From NCBI RefSeq assembly GCF_000382045.1, contig NZ_KB907452.1:533399-597398 (forward strand): 64,000 nt of DNA, in the 5' to 3' direction. The first letter of the stretch is position 1; the number at the start of each line of letters is the position of its first letter. The notes below the pieces were generated by a model. That model saw nothing but the letters and a program-made list of their open reading frames with translations, was not told the DNA's origin and searched no databases. Shown in pieces: positions 16,981 through 26,300 of this stretch. The DNA is from Variovorax atrisoli 110B. GTDB lineage: Bacteria > Pseudomonadota > Gammaproteobacteria > Burkholderiales > Burkholderiaceae_C. Position numbers and translations under genes: made by a program.

Positions 16981-17014
16981 TCGCTTTTTTGGAGCCCCCT
17001 GTCCAAAGATGCGA
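16981..17014. promoter_or_regulatory. Extended dyad between LysR and the EamA transporter
   Basis: TCGC-N3-TTTGGA-N8-TCCAAA-N3-GCGA is symmetric in both arms and gaps: TCGC 16981-16984, TTTGGA 16988-16993, TCCAAA 17002-17007, GCGA 17011-17014. It lies in the divergent promoter region, about 40 bases from the LysR start. It is a strong candidate operator for that LysR protein. Confidence 0.55.
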
Positions 17015-17083
17015 ATGGCAATGGCGGCCCGCAGCCACGATTCTTGAGGCATCGATCCATCGCAAAGAAAAGGCTGGCTCCCC

Positions 17084-18064
17084 ATGTCCACTCGCCAACG
17101 CATCGCCGGCACCGCCGCGCTGCTGCTCGCCACCTCCGGGTGGGGCTCCCTGTTCCTCGTGAGCAAGGGCGTGCTCCACCACGTCGAACCGGTGTGGTTC
17201 ACGCTGATCCGCTACACGCTGTCGGCGCTGCTGTTCGTGCTGCTGATCCTGCCGCGCGGGGCGGCGCCCTGGCGCAAGCTGCGGCGGCATGCCGGGCCGC
17301 TGGCCCTGCGCGGCGCCGCCGGCTTCGGCGTGTTCAGCGTGATGCTGCTGGTGGGGCTGGCGCATTCGGTGCCCTCGCACGGCGCGGTCATCATCGCCAC
17401 CACGCCCATGACCACGCAGCTCGTGCGCTGGCTGCTCGACGGCGTGCGCCCCACGCGCACCACCCTGCTGACCAGCGCGCTCGCCCTGCTGGGCGTGGCG
17501 ACCGTCTCGGGGCTGCTGGCCGGCGGCGCGGGCTCCCCCGGCGGGGCGAGCATGCTGATGGGCGACGCGATCGCCTTCGTCGGCACGCTGGGCTGGGTCT
17601 GGTACACGCGCGGCGCCACGCGCTTTCCGGATCTCGACGTGATCGAGTACACCGCGCTCACGGTGCTGGCCTCGTGGCCCGTGCTGCTGGCGGCGGCCAT
17701 CGGCGCTTCGGCGCTGGGCTGGTCCGCGGTGCCGAGCATGCAAGGGCTGCGCCTGTCGTGGCATGCGCTGCTCTTCGTCGGCGTGGTGCCTTCGGCCATC
17801 TCGGTGCTGGCTTTCAACTACGGCGTGCGCGCGCTCGGCGCGGTCACGGGCACGGCCTTCCTCAATTTCGTGCCGGTGTCGGCGCTGCTGATGAGCGCGG
17901 CGCTGGGCCACCTGCCCACGGCGGGCGAGGCCGCCGGCATGGCGATGGTGATCGCGGCGCTGCTGATCCATACCGCATCGAGCCGCAAGGCTTCCGCGGC
18001 CGCGGCTGCGCCGATCGCGCGGCCACAGCAGAATTACCGGACCTGCGGAGCCACACCCTCATGA
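17084..18064 (+). CDS. EamA/DMT-family inner-membrane transporter
   Basis: A 326-residue protein with about ten hydrophobic segments arranged as two EamA repeats, the family's standard layout. The first repeat begins at residue 10 (ALLLATSGWGSLFLVSKG) and the second near residue 160 (MGDAIAFVGTLGWVWYTRGA). Members export or exchange small metabolites such as amino acids, purines or drugs; this one's substrate is unknown. The C-terminal tail is alanine-rich. Its stop overlaps the ATG of the ene-reductase gene (ATGA, 18061-18064), so the two are translationally coupled and under the same promoter. Confidence 0.88.
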   Translation: MSTRQRIAGTAALLLATSGWGSLFLVSKGVLHHVEPVWFTLIRYTLSALLFVLLILPRGAAPWRKLRRHAGPLALRGAAGFGVFSVMLLVGLAHSVPSHGAVIIATTPMTTQLVRWLLDGVRPTRTTLLTSALALLGVATVSGLLAGGAGSPGGASMLMGDAIAFVGTLGWVWYTRGATRFPDLDVIEYTALTVLASWPVLLAAAIGASALGWSAVPSMQGLRLSWHALLFVGVVPSAISVLAFNYGVRALGAVTGTAFLNFVPVSALLMSAALGHLPTAGEAAGMAMVIAALLIHTASSRKASAAAAAPIARPQQNYRTCGATPS

Positions 18065-19200
18065 GCATCAGCGACAGCACCCCCCGAAGCCATCTTTTCG
18101 AGCCCCTGCAGCTCGGCCCCTTGAAGATCGACAACCGCATCGTCATCGCGCCGATGTGCCAGTACTCCGCCACCGAAGGCACGCCGGGCGACTGGCACCT
18201 GATCCACCTGGGCCACCTCGCGCTCTCGGGCGCCGGGTTGCTCATCATCGAGGCGACGGCGGTGGAGGCCGACGGCCGCATCTCGCCCGGCGACCTCGGC
18301 CTGTATTCCGACGCCAACGAGGAAGGCCTCGCGAAGGTGCTGCAGGCGATGCGGGCGCACTCGCCGATCAAGGTCGCCATCCAGCTCGGCCACGCGGGGC
18401 GCAAGGCGTCGAGCCGAGCGCCTTGGGAAGGCGGCAGCCAGATCCGCCCCGGCGAGCCCGGCGGCTGGAAGGCCTGGGCACCCTCGGCCGTGCCGCATGC
18501 GCCGGGCGAAGACGCGCCGATCGCGCTCGATGCCGCCGGGCTGGCCCGGGTGCGCAACGCCTTCGTGGCCGCGGCCCGCCGCGCCGCGCGGCTGGGCATC
18601 GACGGCATCGAGCTGCATGCGGCGCACGGCTACCTGCTGCACCAGTTCCTCTCGCCCATCGCCAACCATCGCGAAGACGAATACGGCGGCAGCCTGGAGA
18701 ACCGCCTGCGCTTCCCGCTCGAGGTATTCGATGCGGTGCGCAAGGAGTTCCCCGCCGATCGGCCGGTGTGGGTGCGCGTGTCGGCCAGCGACTGGGTGCC
18801 CGGCGGCTGGGACCTCGACAGCACCGTCGCCTTCTCGCGCGCGCTGCAGGCGCGCGGCTGCGCGGCCATCCACGTGTCCAGCGGCGGCGTGTCGCCACAA
18901 CAGGCGATCACGCTCGGCGCGGGCTACCAGGTGCCGTTCGCGGAACGCATCAAGGCCGAGGTCGGCCTGCCGACCATCGCGGTGGGGCTGATCACCGAAC
19001 CCGCGCACGCCGAAGCCATCATCGCCAACGGGCAGGCCGATGCGGTGTCGCTGGCGCGCGCGATCCTGTACGACCCGCGCTGGCCCTGGCATGCGGCGGC
19101 GGCGCTGGGCGCCCAGGTGAAGGCGCCCCACCAGTACTGGCGCTCGCAGCCGCGCGAGTTCAAGGACCTGTTCGAGAACGCGGCCTTCGGCGCGCGTTAG
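18061..19200 (+). CDS. NADH:flavin oxidoreductase, YqjM-like Old Yellow Enzyme
   Basis: A 379-residue FMN-dependent ene-reductase of the class exemplified by Bacillus YqjM and Pseudomonas XenA. The flavin-tuning cysteine and tyrosine are in PMCQYSA near residue 35. Other signatures are the HAGRKAS motif, the substrate-binding pair in ELHAAHGYLLHQFLSP, ANHREDEYGGS, and a late arginine region near ARAILYDPRWPWHAA. Such enzymes reduce activated C=C bonds and nitro or thiol-reactive compounds with NAD(P)H. Being coupled to the transporter gene and under a LysR regulator suggests response to an electrophilic compound, which is inference. Confidence 0.92.
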   Translation: MSISDSTPRSHLFEPLQLGPLKIDNRIVIAPMCQYSATEGTPGDWHLIHLGHLALSGAGLLIIEATAVEADGRISPGDLGLYSDANEEGLAKVLQAMRAHSPIKVAIQLGHAGRKASSRAPWEGGSQIRPGEPGGWKAWAPSAVPHAPGEDAPIALDAAGLARVRNAFVAAARRAARLGIDGIELHAAHGYLLHQFLSPIANHREDEYGGSLENRLRFPLEVFDAVRKEFPADRPVWVRVSASDWVPGGWDLDSTVAFSRALQARGCAAIHVSSGGVSPQQAITLGAGYQVPFAERIKAEVGLPTIAVGLITEPAHAEAIIANGQADAVSLARAILYDPRWPWHAAAALGAQVKAPHQYWRSQPREFKDLFENAAFGAR

Positions 19201-19238
19201 ACCGGGCCAGACCGGGCCAGACCGGGCCAGACCGGGCC
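19201..19238. repeat. Decanucleotide tandem repeat after the ene-reductase stop
   Basis: ACCGGGCCAG repeats three full times (19201-19230) plus an 8-base partial copy, directly after the TAG stop, whose final base continues the repeat pattern. It lies outside coding sequence, so copy number could change without harming a protein. Function is unknown. Confidence 0.9.
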
Positions 19239-19285
19239 GCCGACGCTCGGCCCCCTCGACCCCTTAACATGCCGGCCAGCGCAAC

Positions 19286-19977
19286 ATGCAGGCCGGCATG
19301 AGCGCGTTCATCGATCCCCATCCGACGCGCATGAAGCAACCCTCCCCTCAGCCGACCGCCACGCCGCTGGAAGCACTGGGCATCGTGACCCTGTGCTTCG
19401 GCTGGTTCATCATCGGCTCGCTGTGGTCGGTGAGCGCCGGCTTCCGCGACGCCGCGTTCGACGACGCATCGCTCTTCGGCATCGTGGCCTTCGAGCTGTT
19501 CGTGGGGCCGATCGCACTGCTCATCCTGCGCAGCCGGGGCTACTCGGTGCGCGACCTGCTTCCCGTGCCGTCGCTGAAGGGCTGCGGCGTGGGAGCGCTG
19601 CTCTACCTCGTCGCCGTGCTGGCCAGCCTCATCGCGGTCTCTCTGCTGGCCGACGGCGCGGCGACGCAGCCGATCGAACGCATGATGCAGACGGCGCGCC
19701 CGTCGATGGCGATGGTCCTCGCGCTGTCGGTGGTCAACGGCCTGTACGAGGAAGTGTTCCTGCTGGGCTACCTGCAGAAGGGCCTGCGCCACCACGGCGC
19801 CTCCTTCGCGCTGGGAGTGAGCGTGCTGGTGCGGGTGCTCTACCACCTCTACCAGGGGCCGGCGCGCTGTCGCTGGCGGTGGTCGGCATCGTGTTCGGCG
19901 TGTTCTACCTGCGCACCGGTTGGCTCTGGCCGGTGGTGTTCGCGCACATGCTCGCGGACACCCTGCCCTTTCTCTGA
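19286..19977 (+). pseudogene. CPBP-family intramembrane protease gene with a frameshift
   Basis: The first 190 codons encode a membrane protein with the CPBP (CAAX-like) glutamate motif YEEVFLLGYLQKGLRHH and the following histidine region VLYHLYQGP. Right after CAGGGGCC at about 19852-19860 the frame is lost by what looks like a one-base deletion in the G/C run. Continuing in the next frame restores LSLAVVGIVFGVFYLRTGW and the terminal FAHMLADTLPFL, ending with TGA at 19975-19977, as expected for the family. Without repair the frame runs to 20302, antisense into the convergent methyltransferase gene. Either the gene is broken or the sequence has an error. The start could be ATG 19286, 19298 or 19331. 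Confidence 0.8.
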
Positions 19978-20001
19978 ACCAGCCTGCCGCGCAGCCGCTG
20001 C

Positions 20002-20820
20002 TCAGGCCGGCCTGAGGGCACTCAGCCAGAACAGCTTCTGCCGCATCGCCAGCGGCTCGCCGCCTTCGATGCGATGGTGCAGCCGCTCCAGTGCGGGCCG
20101 GCACGCGTCGATGCCGAACTCGGGGCAGACGTACGGCACCTGCTGCAGGTACCACGCGAAGGCACCGATGTCGGCGAAGGCGATCAGCTCGGTGCCTTCC
20201 GCGCCGTCCTCCACGGCGAAGCCTGCGCGCTCCAGCTGCGCCGCGGCGGTGTCGCGCTGCCAGCGCGGCTGCGCGGGCATCGGCAGGCCGAGCAACGCGT
20301 AGCAGTCGGCATTGAAGTCGGACGCGACCTGCTGCGTGACGAAGCGCCCGCCCGGCGCAAGGATGCGATGGACCTCGGACGGCACGAAGGACTCGTGCCG
20401 GTCGACGACAAGGTGGAACGACGCATCGGCAAAAGGCAGGTGCGGCAGGTGCGGCAGGTGCGCCTGCTCCGCGCCATCCTGCTGCGATGCGTTGTCGTCC
20501 GCGCCTTCGACCTCGACCACCTCCACGCCCAGCGGCGCCAGCCGTTCGCGCGCGACGACGACGTTGGGCGCCCATCCCTCGGTCGCCACGGTGCGCGGCG
20601 GACGAAAGGCCAGGCGGCCGAGCCATTCGCCGCCGCCCGTGCCCAGGTCGAGCATGTCGGGCGAGCGGCGCGCATGCGCTTCGACGATGCGCTCGAAATT
20701 CCATGGCGGCGGCGTCGTGGTGACGCGGCCGCCGAAGGAGAGGTCCCAGCCGACGAGAGGGCTGGCCTGCGCCTGCTGCAGCAGCTCGTCGAAGCGGCCC
20801 TGCGTCGCGCCGGCGTTCAC
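20002..20820 (-). CDS. SAM-dependent methyltransferase, class I
   Basis: A 272-residue protein with a Rossmann-type methyltransferase core: MLDLGTGGGEWLGRLA is motif I, VVEVEGAD marks the second strand acid, LPFADASFHLVVDRHESF is motif IV-like, and ILAPGGRFVTQQV is the post-motif. The substrate is unknown; the family includes many small-molecule and antibiotic-modifying enzymes. The start is GTG at 20820, chosen because it overlaps the stop of the acetyltransferase gene by four bases (GTGA), which continues the overlap pattern of this operon. A histidine/leucine/proline repeat (HLPHLPHLP) sits in the middle of the protein. Confidence 0.85.
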   Translation of the reverse strand: MNAGATQGRFDELLQQAQASPLVGWDLSFGGRVTTTPPPWNFERIVEAHARRSPDMLDLGTGGGEWLGRLAFRPPRTVATEGWAPNVVVARERLAPLGVEVVEVEGADDNASQQDGAEQAHLPHLPHLPFADASFHLVVDRHESFVPSEVHRILAPGGRFVTQQVASDFNADCYALLGLPMPAQPRWQRDTAAAQLERAGFAVEDGAEGTELIAFADIGAFAWYLQQVPYVCPEFGIDACRPALERLHHRIEGGEPLAMRQKLFWLSALRPA

Positions 20821-21359
20821 TTCAGCTCGCGATAGAAGAAGGTGGTGTCGCAAGGCTCGCCCTGCGGCAGCAGCGCGAAGCCGGGAATGGACCCGACGCG
20901 CACCCAGCCCGAGCGCTCGTAGAGCCGTTCGGCGTCGGCGCTCGATGTGTCGAGCACCAACAGCGTCTTGCCGCGTTCGCGTGCCACCTGCTCGGCCGCC
21001 TTCATCAGCAGCCCGCCGACGCCGCGGCGGCGAGCGCGGCGATGCACGAGCATCTTGGCGACCTCGCCGCGGTGCGGCTGGTTCTCGGGTTGCGCCAGCA
21101 CCACCTGCACCGTGCCGAGGATGCCATCTTCGTCCTCGGCCACCAGCAGCGCGCGTTCGCCGCTGGCCACACCGGCGGCCACGTTGCGCCAGAAGGCCTG
21201 GGCGCGCTCTTCGCTCAGGGGGTGCATGAAGCTCACCGAGGCGCCGCCGTCGACGCAATCGACCAGAACGGCGGCAAGGCCGCGCAGCTGCGCTTCGGAA
21301 ACGTTGTCCAGCAGGCGGATGGCCGGGGCGGTCCCGGCGGAAACGGTCGTCATGTTCAT
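20817..21359 (-). CDS. GNAT-family N-acetyltransferase
   Basis: A 180-residue GNAT protein. The acetyl-CoA-binding motif A is VAKMLVHRRARRRGVGGLLM with the R/Q-x-x-G-x-G/A pattern RRRGVG near residue 115, and motif B ends in YERSGWVRVGSIPGFAL. GNATs transfer an acetyl group to an amine of a small molecule or protein; the substrate is unknown. Its ATG overlaps the stop of the XRE gene (ATGA, 21356-21359) and its stop overlaps the GTG of the methyltransferase (20817-20820), so the three are a tight operon. The pairing with an XRE-cupin regulator suggests modification of a small ligand. Confidence 0.87.
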   Translation of the reverse strand: MNMTTVSAGTAPAIRLLDNVSEAQLRGLAAVLVDCVDGGASVSFMHPLSEERAQAFWRNVAAGVASGERALLVAEDEDGILGTVQVVLAQPENQPHRGEVAKMLVHRRARRRGVGGLLMKAAEQVARERGKTLLVLDTSSADAERLYERSGWVRVGSIPGFALLPQGEPCDTTFFYRELK

Positions 21360-21967
21360 CTCCAGGAAGAAGGGGCGGTCGCGATCACGACCACGTAGCG
21401 GGTGTTCCTGCGCGAGGGGTTGTGATAGCTCATGGGACGGTCGAGCACCATGGCAAAGCAATCGCCGGTTTCGAGCCGGTGGCTTTCCTCGCCCAGCGTG
21501 ACTTCGATGACACCGTCGAGCACCCACACCTGCTGGTGGATGAGCGGCTCGCGCGCCGAGGTCTCGTAGGCCACGCGCGCGCCGGGCGGAAACTCCACCT
21601 CGACGATCTGGATCGGCGATGCAAAGCCGCTGGGCGACACGTTCCTGCGCAGGTAGCCGGAATGCGGATCGCGCCACTGCAGCTGGTCGGCCAGCCGCGA
21701 GACCGGGTCGGCGGCCGGCGCAGGCGCCTCGAACAGCGAGGCCAGCGAGACGCCGAGGCCGGCAGCGAGCTTCTCCAGCACCACGGCGGTGGGGCTGCTC
21801 TCGCCGCGCTCGATGAGCGAGATCATCGAACGGCTCACGCCGCATTGCGTGGCGAGCGCGTCGAGCGACAGTCCCCGGGCTGCGCGCAGATCGCGCACGC
21901 GCTGGGCGATGCGATGGTTGAGACCGGACGGGCTTTCCGTGCCGGCCGATTCCTTGATTTCCGTCAT
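21356..21967 (-). CDS. XRE-family regulator with cupin domain
   Basis: A 203-residue regulator. Residues about 18-75 are an XRE helix-turn-helix (VRDLRAARGLSLDALATQCG, SRSMISLIERGESSPT) and the C-terminal half is a cupin-type sensory barrel (VEFPPGARVAYE, HQQVWVLDGVIEVTLGEE, LETGDCFAMVLD). Such proteins bind a small effector in the cupin and usually repress their own operon. The ATG at 21967 is preferred over 21988 because a perfect 6-5-6 palindrome (21969-21985) lies directly upstream of it, where an operator belongs. It is the first gene of the XRE-GNAT-methyltransferase operon. Confidence 0.88.
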   Translation of the reverse strand: MTEIKESAGTESPSGLNHRIAQRVRDLRAARGLSLDALATQCGVSRSMISLIERGESSPTAVVLEKLAAGLGVSLASLFEAPAPAADPVSRLADQLQWRDPHSGYLRRNVSPSGFASPIQIVEVEFPPGARVAYETSAREPLIHQQVWVLDGVIEVTLGEESHRLETGDCFAMVLDRPMSYHNPSRRNTRYVVVIATAPSSWR

Positions 21968-21968
21968 A

Positions 21969-21985
21969 GTGGATGAAATATCCAC
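21969..21985. promoter_or_regulatory. Palindromic operator candidate of the XRE operon
   Basis: GTGGAT-N5-ATCCAC is a perfect inverted repeat (21969-21974 and 21980-21985) located one base upstream of the XRE start codon. The position is ideal for autorepression by blocking transcription or ribosome access. Confidence 0.6.
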
Positions 21986-22027
21986 CATTCAGGAAATCGC
22001 GTCAAGCCCGCCGGCGGGCTCCTGCCG

Positions 22028-23140
22028 TCAGCGCGTCGGCCCGACCAGCGCGGCGCGCGCGGCCTTGGAGGGGAAGACGCAGGCCACGTCGTGCGCGCAG
22101 CCCGGCACCACCACGACCTCGCGGCGCCTGTCGGGCGCGAGCAGCTTGCGGTCGTACGCCGCATAGGCCAGTCCGCGCTGCATGCGGAACGGGCCCTGCG
22201 CGAGCGCGGCGCACGACTTGTCGAGCACGCGGTAGGCGGTGCCCCTGGCATCGCTGCTGTCGAGCGCGCCTTCGAGATAGCTGATGTCGGCCTGCGCGTA
22301 CTGCCGGCGTGCCTGCGCGGCGGTGCGGCCCAGGTAGGCGGGCAGGTCGTCGGTGCCGTACTTCCAGCGGTTCATCTGCGGGCATGCCGCTGCGTCGGGC
22401 ACGGCGAAGCCGGTGACCGAGGCGCCGTCGGCCGAGAACTGCGGGCGCACCGGGTCGAAGTAGAGCCAGGTGCTCGGGTCGGCGACCACGTAGCGCATCG
22501 CCGGCCTGCCCGCTGCCGTGCCGTCGTGCCGCGTGAAGGCGATGTAGCGCTGCACGAACTGCCCGCCGGCCGAGAAGCCCGCGACGGTGATGGTGCGCAC
22601 GCCGGGCCAGCGCCGCGCGAGTTCATCGACCAGCGCGTCCATCGCCGCGAAGGAGCCGACGTTGCTGCCCGATACGGAGCGCGCGCCTTCGAGCCACGAG
22701 CCGCAGGTCCACAGCAGGTCGCCAGGCTGCGCGACCGGGACGCCCACGGTGTTGCAGCGGCCGGCCACCGCCTTGTCGGCCGCGACCTGGAAGAGCGGCG
22801 CGACCACCAGCGTGTCGCCGAGCGCATCGGCGTTGCGCAGGGTGCGCAGCGCGGCCTCGAAGGTCTTGTCGGCATCGCGCGAGTGGCCGTGCATGGCGAT
22901 GAGCGCTCTGGTCGGCCCGGCGCTACCGCCCGCTGCCGGCGCATCGGGAGCATCGGGATCGAGCGACGAGTAGTAGTGAAGCGCGCCTCCAGCCCCCGGC
23001 GGCGTGAAGCTGCGAAAGCACTCCGCGGCGGCCGATTCCTGGCATGTGGAGGCTTCGGCCGTCGCCGCATGCGCCTGCCATGGCGCGATGAACGAAGCGG
23101 CAAGGGCCACGGAGAGGAACCATCTGCGGCTGCTGGGCAT
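22028..23140 (-). CDS. Exported alpha/beta-hydrolase family protein
   Basis: A 370-residue protein with a signal peptide (SSRRWFLSVALAASFIAPWQ, cleavage after AHA near residue 26). The mature part shows MHGHSRDADKTF (a possible oxyanion-loop histidine) and the nucleophile elbow GFSAGGQF, with a late histidine in VPGCAHDVACVFP. Four or more cysteines (for example in STCQESAAAECF and GCAHDVAC) suggest disulfides, consistent with a periplasmic location. Substrate is unknown; esterases, lipases and PHB depolymerase-like enzymes share this fold. The start at 23140 is where the signal peptide begins; the open frame upstream is not coding. It is divergent from putA. Confidence 0.78.
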   Translation of the reverse strand: MPSSRRWFLSVALAASFIAPWQAHAATAEASTCQESAAAECFRSFTPPGAGGALHYYSSLDPDAPDAPAAGGSAGPTRALIAMHGHSRDADKTFEAALRTLRNADALGDTLVVAPLFQVAADKAVAGRCNTVGVPVAQPGDLLWTCGSWLEGARSVSGSNVGSFAAMDALVDELARRWPGVRTITVAGFSAGGQFVQRYIAFTRHDGTAAGRPAMRYVVADPSTWLYFDPVRPQFSADGASVTGFAVPDAAACPQMNRWKYGTDDLPAYLGRTAAQARRQYAQADISYLEGALDSSDARGTAYRVLDKSCAALAQGPFRMQRGLAYAAYDRKLLAPDRRREVVVVPGCAHDVACVFPSKAARAALVGPTR

Positions 23141-23310
23141 GTTCGTGTCACTCCCGGAATCGACGGAACGCGGATTCTCTGCCCGCCCCTTCGCATCAAC
23201 CTGACCGGTGCGCTGGTTTACCTGAGATTTACTCTGCCGGAACGCCACTCTTCGAACACAAATTCGGCTGCGGGACACGGATCATCCAACAAATTCCACC
23301 ACCAGGCACC

Positions 23311-26300
23311 ATGAACCCCGACCCCCTTCCCTCCTCCTTCGACACGTTCGCCGACGGACTGCCATCCGAGCCCCCACCGCTGCGCGCTCGCATCACCGCG
23401 GCATGCCGCACGCCCGAGCCGCAAGCCCTGCCACCGCTGCTCACGCAGGCCCGGCTGCCCGACGGCCAGGCGGGAGAGGCGCAGGAACTCGCCCATCGCA
23501 TCGCCCGGCAGCTGCGCGAGCGCAAGAGTGCGAGCGGCCGCGCCGGCCTCGTGCAGGGCCTGCTGCAGGAATACGCGCTGTCGTCGCAGGAAGGCGTGGC
23601 GCTGATGTGCCTGGCCGAGGCGCTGCTGCGCATTCCCGATGCGGGCACGCGCGACGCGCTGATCCGCGACAAGATCGCGCACGGCCAGTGGCAGTCGCAC
23701 GCGGGCCGCAGCCCCTCGGTGTTCGTCAACGCCGCGACCTGGGGCCTGCTGCTCACCGGCAAGCTGGTGGCCACGCACAGCGAGAGCAGCCTGTCGACGG
23801 TGCTCACGCGCCTCATCGGCAAGGGCGGCGAGCCGCTGATCCGCAAGGGCGTGGACATGGCGATGCGGATGATGGGCGAGCAGTTCGTCACCGGGGAGAC
23901 CATCGCTCAGGCGCTCGCCAACGCGCGCGAACTGGAGGCGCAGGGCTTTCGCTATTCGTACGACATGCTCGGCGAGGCGGCGCTGACCATGGAGGACGCG
24001 AAGCGCTACCGCGTCGCGTACGAGCAGGCGATCCACGCGATCGGCAAGGCGTCGGCGCGGCGCGGCGTGTACGAGGGTCCGGGCATCTCGATCAAGCTCT
24101 CGGCGCTGCACCCGCGCTACAGCCGCGCGCAGCATTCGCGCGTGATGGCCGAGCTGTATCCGGTGCTGCGCGAACTCGCGCTGCTGGCGCGGCAGTACGA
24201 CATCGGCTTGAACATCGACGCCGAGGAGGCCGACCGGCTGGAGCTCTCGTTCGACCTGCTGGAGCGCCTGTGCTTCGAGCCCGAACTCGCGGGCTGGAAC
24301 GGCATCGGCTTCGTGGTGCAGGCCTACCAGAAGCGCTGCCCCTTCGTGATCGACTTCGTTGTCGACCTCGCGCGCCGCAGCGGCCACCGGCTGATGGTGC
24401 GGCTGGTAAAGGGCGCCTACTGGGACAGCGAGATCAAGCGCGCACAGCTCGACGGTCTCGACGGCTACCCGGTCTACACGCGCAAGGCCTACACCGACGT
24501 GTCGTACCTGGCCTGCGCACGCAAGCTGCTCGACGCGCCCGAGGCGGTGTATCCGCAGTTCGCCACGCACAACGCCCACACGCTGGCCGCCATCTACACG
24601 ATGGCGGATCCATCGCGCTACGAGCCGGGGCAGTACGAGTTCCAGTGCCTGCACGGCATGGGCGAGCCGCTCTACGAGCAGGTGGTGGGCCCGCTCGCGC
24701 GGCCCTGCCGCATCTATGCGCCGGTGGGCACGCACGAGACGCTGCTGGCCTACCTGGTGCGACGGCTGCTGGAGAACGGCGCCAACACCTCCTTCGTGAA
24801 CCGCATCGCGGACCCGACCATCTCGCTCGACGTGCTGGTGGAAGACCCGGTCGCCACGGTGGAGCGCATGGCGGCGCAGGAGGGCACTGCCGGCCTGCCG
24901 CATCCGGCCATCCCGCTGCCGGCGGCGCTCTACGGAACGCAGCGCGCCAACTCTCGCGGCCTCGACCTCGCGAGCGACGACAGCCTGCGCGCGCTGGGCC
25001 ATGCGTTGAGCGAGAGCTCGGGCGAGCAGCGGCACGCCGAGCCGATGCTCGCCGAAGCCGCGCCCGCCGATGGCGAAACGGCCGAGGTGCAGAACCCCGC
25101 CGACCATCGCGACATCGTTGGCCGCGTGCGCGAGGCCACGCTCGCCGAGGTCGAATCGGCCATCACGCAGGCCCACGCCTTCGCGCCGGCATGGGCCGCC
25201 ACGCCGCCATCGGAACGCGCGGCGCTGCTCGAGCGCGCCGCCGACATCCTCGAACAAGGGATGCCGCGCCTGCTCGGCCTGCTCACTCGCGAGGCCGGAA
25301 AGACGTACGCCAACGCCATCGCGGAAGTGCGCGAGGCGGTGGACTTCCTGCGCTACTACGCGGCGCAGGCGCGCAGCGATTTCTCCAACGACACGCATCG
25401 CGCGCTCGGCCCCATGGCCTGCATCAGCCCGTGGAACTTTCCGCTGGCGATCTTCACCGGCCAGGTGGCGGCGGCGCTCGCGGCCGGCAACCCGGTGCTG
25501 GCCAAGCCGGCCGAGCAGACGCCGCTGGTCGCGGCCGAGGCAGTGCGCGTGCTGTGGGAGGCCGGCATTCCCCGCGCGGCGGTGCAGCTGCTGCCCGGGC
25601 GCGGCGAGACGGTGGGCGCGGCACTGGTGGCCGATGCGCGCGTGCAGGGCGTGATGTTCACCGGCTCCACCGAGGTCGCGCGCATCCTGCAGAAGACGCT
25701 CTCGCACCGCCTCGGTGCGCACGGCGCGCCGGTGCCGCTCATCGCCGAGACCGGCGGGCAGAACGCGATGATCGTCGACTCCTCCGCGCTGGTGGAGCAG
25801 GTGGTGGCCGACGTGATGGCCTCCGCCTTCGACAGCGCCGGCCAGCGGTGCTCCGCGCTGCGCGTGCTGTGCGTGCAGGAAGAGGCGGCCGACCGCGTGG
25901 TCGCGATGCTCAAGGGTGCGATGGCCGAGGCCGCCATCGGCAACCCCGCGCGCCTCTCGGTGGACGTGGGCCCGGTGATCGACGCCGAGGCGCGCGACGG
26001 CATCGAACGCCACGTCGAGGCGATGCGCTCGCGCGGCCATGCGGTGTTCCGCCAGGCCCGCGAGCATGGCGACGACACGCGCCACGGCACCTTCGTGATG
26101 CCCACGCTGATCGAGCTCGACAGCATCGGCGAGCTGCAGCGCGAAGTGTTCGGCCCGGTGCTGCACCTCGTGCGCTACCGCCGCCGCGACCTCGGCGCGC
26201 TGGTCGGGCAGATCAACGGCACCGGCTACGGCCTCACGCTGGGCGTGCACACGCGCATCGACGAGACCATCGCGCAGGTCGTGGAGAACGCGAAGGCCGG

